DNA from: an uncultured Bacteroidales bacterium
GTDB taxonomy: Bacteria; Bacteroidota; Bacteroidia; Bacteroidales; UBA932
Length of the DNA stretch: 32,834 nucleotides
Direction of reading: 5' to 3'
NCBI GenBank assembly: GCA_944325465.1
Contig: CALVAE010000115.1
Coordinates: 1-32,834 of the forward strand
This document shows, piece by piece, positions 15,902 through 24,316 of this stretch. The notes beneath the pieces are model-generated. The model had not been told where the DNA came from. It saw nothing but the letters and a program-made list of their open reading frames with translations, and ran no database searches. Each line of letters begins with the position of its first letter. The stretch's first letter is position 1. The position numbers and the translations under genes were made by a program.

Positions 15902-16100
15902 CAGATCCTTCGCTTCGCTCAGGATGACAGTTAGGGGGACAGGATGACAGCCAGGGGCTAAGGGTGACTGCCGGGGGACTCTGAATAACAGCCGAGGCTC
16001 AATGGGACTGCCGGGAGAGCCGGGATGACGGTCAGGAGGCTCTGGAAGACAGTCTGGGGGCAGGACGACAGCCGGGATGACGGTCGGGAGAGCCGGACGG
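15902..16100. repeat. CHPERSEGS repeat followed by a degenerate 20-bp tandem array
   Basis: A complete core (15902-15929) lies just upstream of rsmG. From about 15919 to 16100, units of about 20 bp of the form AGGATGACAGCCNGGGGNCT follow, increasingly degenerate (AGGGTGACTGCCGGGGGACT, CGGGATGACGGTCAGGAGGCT). About nine units are visible and they end at the 3' end of the ECF sigma gene. No gene is present between 15883 and 16105. Confidence 0.75.
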
Positions 16101-16105
16101 TCTGT

Positions 16106-16705
16106 TCAGATGAGTTCATCGGATACGTCCATCATTTTCAACAGCATTGCCTTGGCCCTCCTGATCCTGGTCTTGACCGTGTTTATCGGTATTTCCAGTT
16201 CGTCCGCAATCTCCTTATATCCGAAATTGTCTATCAGATTCATTTTGGCAACTATCCTGTAGTCGTCCTTCAGCCTGTCGATGTTGGCCAGCCATTTGTC
16301 ATACTCCTGCTGGTTTATTATCTCATCCTCAGGATTGTGCATCGCTGCCGGGATCTCTGTCATTTCCGATATCTGCTCGCTTATCGAAGTGGTAGGAAGA
16401 TTGTTCTTTTCCCTGTCCTTGCGGCTGATATGGTCAAAAGCCGTATTCCTGGCAATCCTGTACAGCCAGGTGGAGAACTTGTATGCAGGATTATACGAAC
16501 CTATCTGACTGAACGCCTTCTGGAAACTTTCCAGACAGATGTCCTCTATGTCTTCCTGCTGCGACACATACCGCGATATATGCGCCCTGACCCCCTTGTC
16601 ATATCTGGTATAGAGCACTATATACGCAGCCTGGTTCTGTTCCAGAGCCAGGGAAACGAGTTCCGCATCCGTGAGATTAGTGAGCTTCGAGCCAGTTCTT
16701 TCCAT
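16106..16705 (-). CDS. ECF-type RNA polymerase sigma factor
   Basis: A 199-residue sigma-70 family protein with only regions 2 and 4. Region 2 spans about residues 20-95 (YTRYDKGVRAHISRYVSQQEDIEDICLESFQKAF and FSTWLYRIARNTAFDHISR). Region 4 spans about 140-195, with the helix-turn-helix FGYKEIADELEIPINTVKTRIRRAK. The linker between them is rather long (about 45 residues). The start codon lies 29 bp inside the 3' end of polA, and no later Met gives a complete region 2, so the overlap is probably real and the two genes are co-transcribed. No anti-sigma gene is adjacent, so regulation is not apparent from context. Its target promoters are unknown. Confidence 0.9.
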   Translation of the reverse strand: MERTGSKLTNLTDAELVSLALEQNQAAYIVLYTRYDKGVRAHISRYVSQQEDIEDICLESFQKAFSQIGSYNPAYKFSTWLYRIARNTAFDHISRKDREKNNLPTTSISEQISEMTEIPAAMHNPEDEIINQQEYDKWLANIDRLKDDYRIVAKMNLIDNFGYKEIADELEIPINTVKTRIRRAKAMLLKMMDVSDELI

Positions 16706-19334
16706 AATTACAGTCTACCGTAAGCGGGATTGACAATTGTATGACATTTTCCATTTCCTCCGTCACCAGTCTCTTCAGGGTCTCCGCCTCCGATACTAGG
16801 GCATCGAACACGAGTTCGTCATGGACCTGAAGCACCATCCTGCTCCGCATGCCTTCCTTCCTTATCCTGTCCGACACATTGATCATTGCCTTCTTTATAA
16901 TGTCGGCGGCAGTTCCCTGAATAGGAGCGTTTATGGCATTCCTTTCCGCGAGAGAACGCACGGTGGCATTACGGGAGGAAATGTCCGGAAGGTATCTCCT
17001 GCGTCCGAACAGGGTCTGGGCATAACCGCTTTCCCGGACAGAGGCTATGGTCTGTTCTATATAGGAGGATATTGCCGGAAAACTGGCGAAATAGTCTTCT
17101 ATGATCTTCTTGGCCTCGGCCCTGGAAATCTTGAGACGCTGGGACAGTCCGAAAGCCGAGATGCCGTACATTATCCCGAAATTGGCCGTCTTGGCAATCC
17201 TTCTCTGCTCCGGAGTGACCTCTTCCGGTTCTATCCCGAATATCTTCGATGCCGTAATGGCATGGACGTCCTTCCCGTGCCTGAATGCATCAATCAGATG
17301 TCCGTCCTGACTCAGATGTGCCATTATGCGAAGTTCTATCTGGGAATAGTCCGCTGACATTATGACGCCATCCTCCCTGGCGGGAATGAAAGCCTTGCGG
17401 ATTTCCTTACCCCTTTCAGTCCTGACAGGTATGTTCTGAAGGTTGGGCTTGGATGAACTGAGCCTTCCGGTGGCGGTCATGGCCTGATTGAAAGTCGTAT
17501 GAATCTTGCCTGTCCCAGGGGATACATAATTGGGGAATGGCTCTATATAGGTCGACAGAAGTTTCCGGACACCGCGATATTCGAGTATTTCATTGATTAT
17601 AGGGTGCTTGTGGGCAAGTGCCGCAAGGGTTTCCTCATCCGTAGAATAACTGTAACGCTTGTCATTCCCCGCCTTCTTCACCTTGGGATCCAGGGCCAGT
17701 TTTTCAAATATCACATAACCTATCTGTTTTGTAGACAGGATGTTGAGATTAGGTTCCCCTGCCATTTCCCTTACGTTCTGCTGGATTTTTTCCAGTTCCG
17801 TTGAAAGGGTTGCGGCATACATCCTGAGCTGGTTGAGATCAATCTTGACCCCGGTCCGTTCCATTTCCCCAAGAACCCTTATCAAAGGCTCTTCCATTTC
17901 GTCATAAAGCCGGTCAAGTCCAAGCCTTCCGATATCCTGACGCACGGCAATCCCGAGCATTGCCGTTACAACGGCCTCCCTGCTGCGCGGGACATCTGAC
18001 TCCCCGTCACCTGCGGCATCAAACAAAGAAAGAGAGGTAACCTCAGGGGCCCTGTCCGGGTCTTCCATGCCTATATTCAGATAACTTCTTGACAGGATAT
18101 CCAGCCGATGGCTTTTCTCCGGATTGATCAGATAGTGCATAAGTTCGATATCCAGGAGTTTCCCTGCCATATCCAGACCATTGTATTTCAAGATATTCCC
18201 CTGTCTTTTCAGATCATAGCCGCACTTGCTGACATTTCCGTCTTCCAGTATCTCCCTGAATTCCCCGGCACTGCCGGAAGAAACGTACTTCTTCTGGCCC
18301 GAAACGATTCCCACAGTAAGCCTCCTTATCCCGCAGAATATCGTAGAGTCTTCAAAGTCACCGACAACTGAAAAACAACCGGCGCGTCTGGCTTCCTCAC
18401 AGGCCCCGGCCGGAGTGAGTTCCGTAAATTCCAGACTCTCCTCTTCCCTTTTTCCCCCGGATTCCGACACTCCGAGATATCTTTTCAGAGAACCGAATTC
18501 ATATTCATCGAAAAGTTCCGCCGCCCGGGGCGTGAATCCGGTATCCAAAGACATTTCATCCGGTCTGAAATCCACCGGGACGTCGGTCCTGATAGTCACA
18601 AGGTCATGACTCAACGGCAGATACCCACGGGCATCCTCAAAGGCGGCCTTCTGTTTCGGCGTAAGTTCATCAAGATGGCCGTATATCTCCTGCACAGTCC
18701 CGTACCTGCCGATAAGTTTCCTCGCCCCGACTTCACCCACTCCTTTCACTCCGGGCACATTGTCCGACGCATCCCCGCATATAGTGAGAATCTCTATTAC
18801 CTGTGACGGGGAAACTATCCCGTACTTGTCGCATATTTCGGCTACTCCGAGTATCTCCGCCTCCCCTCCGGATTTCCCGGGCCTGTACTGGAATACGTGA
18901 TCAGATACCAACTGACCGTAGTCCTTGTCCGGTGTCACCATATATACGGTAAAACCTTCTGCAGCAGCCTTTCCTGACACTGTACCGATAACATCGTCCG
19001 CCTCATATCCCGCCACCATGAGAACAGGGATATTCATTGCCTTGCAAAGTTCAGTCAAAGGCTCAAGGGCATCAATGACCAGTTGCGGAGTCGCCTCTCG
19101 CGTTCCTTTGTAATCGGGGTATATCGTATGTCGGAACGTACCTCCGGGAGGGTCGAACGAAACGGCCAGATGGGTAGGCTTTTCCTTCTCTATCAGTTCA
19201 AGGATGTATTTGGTAAAACCGAACAGTATGGAAGTGTCCTTTCCCTTGGAATTTATCATGGGATGCCGCAGGAATGCGAAATACATCTTGAAAATCAGGG
19301 CGTGTCCGTCTATCAGAAAAAGTCTTTTATCCAT
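16677..19334 (-). CDS. polA: DNA polymerase I with degenerate 3'-5' exonuclease domain
   Basis: An 885-residue family A polymerase for Okazaki fragment maturation and repair. The 5' nuclease domain (about 1-290) has FDPPGGTFRHTIYPDYKGTR, GYEADDVIG, TPDKDYGQLV and GDASDNVPGVKGVG. The polymerase domain (about 500-885) has motif A DYSQIELRIMAHLS, the O helix RRIAKTANFGIMYG, and motif C VHDELVFD. The middle domain aligns as an exonuclease fold, but the metal ligands look lost: the ExoII region reads GYDLKRQGNIL where E. coli has GQNLKYDRGIL, and no YxxxD ExoIII motif is seen. Proofreading is therefore probably absent. The gene is shorter than the roughly 930-950 residues I recall for Bacteroides PolA. 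Confidence 0.96.
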   Translation of the reverse strand: MDKRLFLIDGHALIFKMYFAFLRHPMINSKGKDTSILFGFTKYILELIEKEKPTHLAVSFDPPGGTFRHTIYPDYKGTREATPQLVIDALEPLTELCKAMNIPVLMVAGYEADDVIGTVSGKAAAEGFTVYMVTPDKDYGQLVSDHVFQYRPGKSGGEAEILGVAEICDKYGIVSPSQVIEILTICGDASDNVPGVKGVGEVGARKLIGRYGTVQEIYGHLDELTPKQKAAFEDARGYLPLSHDLVTIRTDVPVDFRPDEMSLDTGFTPRAAELFDEYEFGSLKRYLGVSESGGKREEESLEFTELTPAGACEEARRAGCFSVVGDFEDSTIFCGIRRLTVGIVSGQKKYVSSGSAGEFREILEDGNVSKCGYDLKRQGNILKYNGLDMAGKLLDIELMHYLINPEKSHRLDILSRSYLNIGMEDPDRAPEVTSLSLFDAAGDGESDVPRSREAVVTAMLGIAVRQDIGRLGLDRLYDEMEEPLIRVLGEMERTGVKIDLNQLRMYAATLSTELEKIQQNVREMAGEPNLNILSTKQIGYVIFEKLALDPKVKKAGNDKRYSYSTDEETLAALAHKHPIINEILEYRGVRKLLSTYIEPFPNYVSPGTGKIHTTFNQAMTATGRLSSSKPNLQNIPVRTERGKEIRKAFIPAREDGVIMSADYSQIELRIMAHLSQDGHLIDAFRHGKDVHAITASKIFGIEPEEVTPEQRRIAKTANFGIMYGISAFGLSQRLKISRAEAKKIIEDYFASFPAISSYIEQTIASVRESGYAQTLFGRRRYLPDISSRNATVRSLAERNAINAPIQGTAADIIKKAMINVSDRIRKEGMRSRMVLQVHDELVFDALVSEAETLKRLVTEEMENVIQLSIPLTVDCNYGKNWLEAH

Positions 19335-19357
19335 CTTGCTTGATAAGGATAGGGGTA

Positions 19358-21052
19358 TTAGGGGTCAAAGGTAATATTTTTATTTCTGAAAATGCTGCCG
19401 GCAACATGTAATTTTTCCGATTCCGCCCCGTCGGATATCCGGAAAATCCTGTCCGATCCGATTGCAGCCAGTGCGGTACAGTGCGCCGCACCTTCCCTGA
19501 TGTCATGGGTCGAGAAGAGCACCGCTGTCCCTGTACGGGAAGGAAGTTCCTGCAGAAGGGATAGTATCCCCGTCCTGTTTTCCGCATCCAGAAAAGCCGT
19601 AGGCTCGTCCAGAAGTATTATGTCCGCCTGCCTGCAGAGGGCGGATGCAATGCACCCTTTCTGGAATTCACCGTCGCTCAAGGTGGAAATATCCCTGTCC
19701 TTCAGACAGGTTATGCGCAGTTTGCACATGGCATCCTCCAGTCTCGCGGTCTCTTCATCAGACAGTCTTCCATCCCGGTCTCCGGTCAGACGGATGAATT
19801 CTTCGAGAGTGAATCCCCGTACCTTTGGAATTCCCGAAGGGATCATGACGGCCCTGACTTTCCCCTGCCTGTCACACTCCGCCGCCATTGCCCGCAGCAA
19901 TGTCGTCTTGCCGCTTCCGTTGGCTCCGCAAAGAAGAATGCAGTCCTGCCTTTTTATCCTGAAAGTTATTCCGGAGCACAGCGCCTTGCCTCCGTATCCT
20001 ATGGACATATCGTTGATATCCAGAAGTGTGTCCTTATCAGGCCTGTCTGCAACCGGATTCCCGCCGGGAGTACGGACGGAATGATCAGGGCTGACGGAAA
20101 CGGCACTCCCGGAACGGCCGGCACCTCCCCGTATCATTATATACAGAATAGCCGGTATTCCTATCAAGGCCATGGTACTGCCTGTCGGCAAAGGTGTCGG
20201 GGTCAGATGAGACATGATATCCGCGAAAACTCCGAGAATGCCTCCGCAGACAAGGCTTGCCGGAAGGACGTACCGGTGTACGGATGTACCTGCAAGTTTC
20301 CTCGCGATATGGGGAGCCACGATTCCGACAAAGCCAAGGGGGCCGCAGAACGCAGTGACAGCACCCGTAACCAGACAGCAGCCTGCCAGCGCTATCCACC
20401 TTATCCTTCGCGGAGAAACGCCGGAGAGGGCTGCATAATCATCTCCGAACAGCAGGATATCCAATCCCCTGGCATTGCGGGAAGCGACAAGACATCCGGC
20501 AATTCCCGCAAGCGCGATTATCACCATTCCGTCATATCCGCAGTTCATGAAACTTCCCGCTGCCCAACTGAAATAAAGCCTGAGACTGTCCGGAGCGGCC
20601 CATGCCTGCAGGACGGACGTGACTGCACTCAGTGCGAATCCGGCCATCACTCCGAATATCAGCAAAGTATATGTCCCCCTGACCCTACTTGAGATATACA
20701 TGATGAGAAGAGAGGCCAGCAATGCACCGGCAGCAGCGGCAGACACCACAGACAGCCCGCCGGCAATTCCGGAAAGGCCGGCCCCTCCGGCAAGAGTCAC
20801 GATTGCGGCTCCCAGGCCTGCCCCTGAACTGACTCCCATGATGTGGGGATCGGCAAGCGGATTCCTGAATACGGCCTGCATCTGCGCCCCGACCAGACCG
20901 AGCAGGCTCCCCGCCAGCAGTGCAGTCAGGGCACGAGGCACACGCAGAAGCCGGAACACTTCAGCGGGCGCATTCCCCCCGACAAGGATATCGCCGGCAA
21001 AAAGCACTGCCAGAACCGAAACGGAGGCTATGAACAATCTCTTCCTTTTCAT
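19358..21052 (-). CDS. Fused FecCD/BtuC-type permease and ABC ATPase (iron-chelate or corrinoid importer)
   Basis: A 564-residue single frame. Residues 1 to about 315 form a multi-span FecCD/BtuC permease: LLRVPRALTALLAGSLLGLVGAQMQAVFRNPLADPHIMGVSSGAGLGA, FGDDYAALSGV, FVGIVAPHIAR and LPTGSTMALIGIPA are signature blocks. After a hydrophilic linker (about 316-342), an ATPase domain follows, with Walker A GANGSGKTT, signature LSDGE (LSGGQ is usual), Walker B IILLDEP and the switch His in FSTHD. The usual Q-loop Gln is not evident (AVMIPSGIP). Permease and ATPase of this importer class are normally separate genes, so the fusion is notable. No substrate-binding lipoprotein or TonB receptor is adjacent, leaving the substrate undefined. 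Confidence 0.92.
   Translation of the reverse strand: MKRKRLFIASVSVLAVLFAGDILVGGNAPAEVFRLLRVPRALTALLAGSLLGLVGAQMQAVFRNPLADPHIMGVSSGAGLGAAIVTLAGGAGLSGIAGGLSVVSAAAAGALLASLLIMYISSRVRGTYTLLIFGVMAGFALSAVTSVLQAWAAPDSLRLYFSWAAGSFMNCGYDGMVIIALAGIAGCLVASRNARGLDILLFGDDYAALSGVSPRRIRWIALAGCCLVTGAVTAFCGPLGFVGIVAPHIARKLAGTSVHRYVLPASLVCGGILGVFADIMSHLTPTPLPTGSTMALIGIPAILYIMIRGGAGRSGSAVSVSPDHSVRTPGGNPVADRPDKDTLLDINDMSIGYGGKALCSGITFRIKRQDCILLCGANGSGKTTLLRAMAAECDRQGKVRAVMIPSGIPKVRGFTLEEFIRLTGDRDGRLSDEETARLEDAMCKLRITCLKDRDISTLSDGEFQKGCIASALCRQADIILLDEPTAFLDAENRTGILSLLQELPSRTGTAVLFSTHDIREGAAHCTALAAIGSDRIFRISDGAESEKLHVAGSIFRNKNITFDP
19366..19373 (-). promoter_or_regulatory. Putative -7 element for polA
   Basis: TACCTTTG on the minus strand, about 31 nt before the polA ATG and just upstream of the permease fusion's stop codon on that strand. 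No TTTG is found at the usual upstream distance, so the call rests on half a promoter. Confidence 0.4.
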
Positions 21053-21063
21053 TTCACGGACCG

Positions 21064-21101
21064 CAAAGTTAATAATATTGTCCCGGAATTTTGTATCTTT
21101 G
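21064..21101. promoter_or_regulatory. Divergent promoter region between the importer fusion and the response regulator
   Basis: On the plus strand TATCTTTG (21094-21101) matches the -7 pattern ahead of the response regulator, giving a leader of about 70 nt. On the minus strand TAACTTTG (21071-21064) matches it ahead of the importer, where transcription would begin only a few bases before the ATG. Neither has a perfect TTTG at the upstream position. Confidence 0.4.
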
Positions 21102-21177
21102 GCAGAACCGGCGATGCCGGAGCGGAATTATGACACAACCGGTCTTCCCGTAACGGAAGGCCCTGACTGATGCGGAA

Positions 21178-21849
21178 ATGAAGATACTTGTCATAGAAGA
21201 CGAAGAAGCCCTCGCCGAACTGACGGACAAAGCCTTGCGGAAAGAAGGGTTCATAGTGGAGACCGCCTTCGACTACGGCTCTGCGGAAGAAAAACTTGCC
21301 GTATATGCATACGACTGCATCCTGCTGGACATAATGCTGCCGGGAGGGAACGGGCTTGACCTGCTCAGGAAACTCAAGGAAAGAGGAGACAGGACAAACG
21401 TCATCATCACGTCAGCAAAGGATTCGATAGACGACAAGGTAACCGGTCTCGGATTCGGGGCGGACGACTATCTTGCCAAGCCCTTCCATATCGCGGAACT
21501 GGTGGCACGGATACGGAGCGTTGCCAGACGCAGCACAAACAGAGGCGATTTCGCTTTCAGGTACGGCAATGTCGCGCTTGAACCGGATTCAGGCAGAGTC
21601 ACGGTAGCCGGTCGGGAAATACAGTTGCTGAAAAAGGAATTCGACATACTGGAATATTTCATGCAGCGTCCCGGACACATTATAGACAAGACGGTGTTGG
21701 CTGAAGCCGTATGGGGAGACCACATAGACCAGGCGGATGATTTCCAGTTCGTCTACGCCCAGATGAAGAACCTGCGGCGCAAACTGACGGCAGCGGGCGC
21801 GGACATCGGGATAAAGTCCGTCTACGGATTCGGCTACAAACTGGTCTGA
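21178..21849 (+). CDS. OmpR/PhoB-family response regulator
   Basis: A 223-residue regulator. The receiver domain (about 1-118) has the acidic pocket VIEDEE, the phosphoacceptor Asp51 in LLDIMLPGG, the switch Ser/Thr in ITSAK, and Lys101 in LAKPF. The C-terminal winged helix (about 128-223) ends with the OmpR-type VYGFGYKL. It precedes the histidine kinase by 11 nt and they form one operon. The signal and regulon cannot be deduced. It is divergent from the importer fusion, which may be a target, but that is only positional inference. Confidence 0.94.
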   Translation: MKILVIEDEEALAELTDKALRKEGFIVETAFDYGSAEEKLAVYAYDCILLDIMLPGGNGLDLLRKLKERGDRTNVIITSAKDSIDDKVTGLGFGADDYLAKPFHIAELVARIRSVARRSTNRGDFAFRYGNVALEPDSGRVTVAGREIQLLKKEFDILEYFMQRPGHIIDKTVLAEAVWGDHIDQADDFQFVYAQMKNLRRKLTAAGADIGIKSVYGFGYKLV

Positions 21850-21860
21850 CATACGGTGAC

Positions 21861-23186
21861 ATGAAACTTGCGACAAAAATAATCCTCGGGCTTTCGATCC
21901 TCGTCTTCTTCGCTCTCGGGATATGGGGAGCCGTCTTCTATTTTTCCTTCATGAGTGAACTGACCGGGGAAATCGACGACACTCTCGCCGACTACTCCAA
22001 TGACATCATAGTGTGGTCTCTCGCAGGAGAACCCCTGCCATATTCGGATGCCGTAGCATACAACACATTCGACATCAAGGAGGTCACTCCGGAATACGCA
22101 GCCGCCAACAACAGAATCCGCTATTGGGAATCAATAACCTACATCCAGAGTCAGGACGAAGATGTCCCGGCAAGGAACCGCAGTTGCATATTCAAGGATG
22201 CCGATGACAGATACTACGAACTTGTGGTTTCCGTCCCCACAATAGAAAGGGATTCCGTCTCGGAACACATCATCAAGTGGACAATCATCCTTTATATAGT
22301 CCTTCTCCTTGCGATAATCGGGATCGCACTCACGGTAGTCAGACGCAACCTGCGCCCTCTGGACGAACTTCTGCAATGGCTTGACGCCTACTCAAGAGGG
22401 GAAAAGCCGGGCTCCGTGCCGACAGACAGGCATGTCGTGGAATTCAGGAAACTGTCCATGGCCACGCAGGAAGCCGTGGACAGACTGGAGAGCCGGAATG
22501 AAGAACAGAAAGCCTTCATCGGCAATGTATCCCACGAACTACAGACCCCTCTTGCCGTCTGTACGGGCAGGATAGAATCCCTCCTTTCAGACACGGAACT
22601 GACAGAGACACAGACGGTGGAACTGATGAAACTTGCCCGCTCCCTCAGGGATCTGAGCCGGCTCAACAAGACCCTGCTGATGCTCCACAGGATAGATAAT
22701 GACAGGTTCCCCGAATCGGAACGCATCGCGTTCCTGCAACTGATCAACGAGAGCATAGGGCTGTATTCCGAAATCTACGCATCCCGAAACATTTCCGTAT
22801 CGGTCCGGACCGATGCACCTTTTATATATGAGATGAATCCCCAGTTGGCGAAAATGCTTGTGAACAATCTTATCAAGAACATCTTTGTCCACAGCGGCAG
22901 CGGAAGTGCCGCGGAAGTATCGGTATCCGCTTCCGGATTCACCGTATCCAATCCGGGGGACGGGCCTCTCGATTCCGGACTTGTCTTCTCCCGGTTCTAC
23001 AGGAAGTCATCAGACAAGGACGGCTCCACAGGACTCGGCCTTGCTCTGGCGTATTCCATCTGCAGGAGCCATTCCCTGACCCTTTCCTACAATTGGGCCG
23101 ATGGGCGACACTGCTTTACCGTCTCCGCATCCTCCGTGTCCCCCTCCACATCCTCCGGACAAAATATTTTGCCGGAAATAAAATAA
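21861..23186 (+). CDS. Membrane sensor histidine kinase
   Basis: A 441-residue kinase partner of the preceding regulator. A first membrane span (about 8-30) and a second (about 140-160) flank a periplasmic sensor of roughly 105 residues. A HAMP-like segment follows (about 161-205), then the dimerisation/phosphotransfer helix with His225 in GNVSHELQTPLA. The ATP-binding domain has an N box VNNLIKNIFVHS at about 334-345, a G1 region NPGDGP, and GSTGLGLALAYSIC as the G2 box. The domain order is that of a PhoR/CusS-type class I kinase. The last 14 residues (SPSTSSGQ...) look like a non-conserved tail. The sensor domain has no recognisable ligand-binding motif. Confidence 0.93.
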   Translation: MKLATKIILGLSILVFFALGIWGAVFYFSFMSELTGEIDDTLADYSNDIIVWSLAGEPLPYSDAVAYNTFDIKEVTPEYAAANNRIRYWESITYIQSQDEDVPARNRSCIFKDADDRYYELVVSVPTIERDSVSEHIIKWTIILYIVLLLAIIGIALTVVRRNLRPLDELLQWLDAYSRGEKPGSVPTDRHVVEFRKLSMATQEAVDRLESRNEEQKAFIGNVSHELQTPLAVCTGRIESLLSDTELTETQTVELMKLARSLRDLSRLNKTLLMLHRIDNDRFPESERIAFLQLINESIGLYSEIYASRNISVSVRTDAPFIYEMNPQLAKMLVNNLIKNIFVHSGSGSAAEVSVSASGFTVSNPGDGPLDSGLVFSRFYRKSSDKDGSTGLGLALAYSICRSHSLTLSYNWADGRHCFTVSASSVSPSTSSGQNILPEIK

Positions 23187-23198
23187 TTGTTATCTTTG
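23168..23198 (+). promoter_or_regulatory. Bacteroidota-type promoter of the L13-S9 genes
   Basis: TTTG (23168-23171) and TATCTTTG (23191-23198) are separated by 19 nt, an exact consensus match. It lies at the very 3' end of the histidine kinase gene. A small hairpin (CCCTA 23203-23207 with TAGGG 23215-23219) follows in the leader and could be a target for feedback control. Confidence 0.75.
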
Positions 23199-23257
23199 CG
23201 CCCCCTATATAGTGTAGGGAACGCAGTTTTAGTATTAACCAATTAAAGATCAAGACA

Positions 23258-23710
23258 GTGAACACACAGAGTTACAAGACAGTATCCGCCACACCGGCGA
23301 CTGTCAGGAAGGAGTGGGTTGTCATTGACGCAACAGACCTTCCTCTTGGCCGTCTTGCTTCTAGAGTGGCTCTCATCCTTCGCGGGAAGAACAAGCCATC
23401 CTTCACTCCGCACATTGACTGCGGTGACAACGTCATTGTTCTCAATGCAGACAAGGTGAAACTTACTGGAAGAAAGATGACCGACAGGGTCTATGTCCGT
23501 CACACAGGCTATCCGGGAGGACAGCGTTTCAGCACTCCAAAAGAGATTCTGGCCAAGAAACCTACAGAACTGGTCAGGATGGCAGTAAAGGGAATGCTCC
23601 CTAAGAACCGTCTTGGTGCAAAGCTCATCAACAACCTTTATCTTTATCAGGGTTCAGAGCATCCGCACCAGGCACAGAAACCGAAAACAATTACATTAAA
23701 CGAAATTTAA
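23258..23710 (+). CDS. rplM: Ribosomal protein L13 (uL13), GTG start
   Basis: A 150-residue 50S protein. The core motifs WVVIDATDLPLGRLAS, DCGDNVIVLNADKVKLTGRK and GMLPKNRLGAK are present. The start codon is GTG at 23258, and the resulting N-terminus MNTQSYKTVSA corresponds to the N-terminus I recall for Bacteroides L13. No upstream ATG in frame fits. It is followed after 4 nt by rpsI, the conserved L13-S9 pair. Confidence 0.97.
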   Translation: MNTQSYKTVSATPATVRKEWVVIDATDLPLGRLASRVALILRGKNKPSFTPHIDCGDNVIVLNADKVKLTGRKMTDRVYVRHTGYPGGQRFSTPKEILAKKPTELVRMAVKGMLPKNRLGAKLINNLYLYQGSEHPHQAQKPKTITLNEI

Positions 23711-23714
23711 TCAG

Positions 23715-24104
23715 ATGAAAGCAGTAAACGCACTTGGAAGACGTAAATCAGCAGTCGCTCGCGTTTATGTCGTGCCTGGAAAAGGTGACATTACAATCAA
23801 TGGAAGGGAAATCAACGACTATTTCAAGGATGAGTCTCTCCGTTACATTGTAAACCAGCCTTTTGAAGTTACAGGTACGGTTGCCCAGTTTGATGTCAAG
23901 GCAAACCTCGACGGAGGTGGAATCAAGGGACAGGCTGAGGCCCTGAGACTCGGTATCGCCCGCGCTCTTTGCGTAGTGGATGCAGAGGCTTACCGCCACA
24001 CCCTCAAGTCCGCCGGATTCCTCACCCGTGACGCCCGTGAGGTCGAGAGGAAGAAACCTGGACAGCCTGGCGCACGTAAACGCTTCCAGTTCAGCAAACG
24101 TTAG
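23715..24104 (+). CDS. rpsI: Ribosomal protein S9 (uS9)
   Basis: A 129-residue 30S protein with the typical start NALGRRKSAVARVYV, the central GGGIKGQAEALRLGIARAL, and the basic C-terminal tail PGARKRFQFSKR that reaches the P-site tRNA. Length is normal. Confidence 0.97.
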   Translation: MKAVNALGRRKSAVARVYVVPGKGDITINGREINDYFKDESLRYIVNQPFEVTGTVAQFDVKANLDGGGIKGQAEALRLGIARALCVVDAEAYRHTLKSAGFLTRDAREVERKKPGQPGARKRFQFSKR

Positions 24105-24316
24105 TATCATAAGGCTGATTTGCATGAGTACAGTCCGGTTGCAAAATTTTCGGATCTTCCTGCAGGGACGTAAGTTCCGGGAAGCTGCCTGAAGATTGCC
24201 GGGACTGCGGAAAATCCTGAAGACCGGCCATGCCGCTACTTCAGATTGATGACAGAGCCTTACAGGCGTGGCAAAAGCCTGGAAGGAAATGAAACAAACA
24301 GAAAATATTTAAAACA
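24105..24316 (+). promoter_or_regulatory. Structured leader of rpsB (possible r-protein autoregulatory RNA)
   Basis: The 212-nt gap before rpsB carries no gene. A two-part stem is visible: CTTCC (24156-24160) with GGAAG (24180-24184), enclosing GGGAC (24165-24169) with GTTCC (24174-24178) closed by a GTAA tetraloop. Further G/C-rich segments follow to about 24240. Leaders before rpsB often bind S2 for feedback control in bacteria. I cannot match this one to a named family by eye. Confidence 0.4.

Noticed and set aside
23140-23186. Repeat-derived tail of the histidine kinase (SPSTSSGQ)
   Set aside because: The residues resemble another common Bacteroidota repeat translation, but the DNA here (CCCTCCACATCCTCCGG) does not match that repeat, so chance is likelier.
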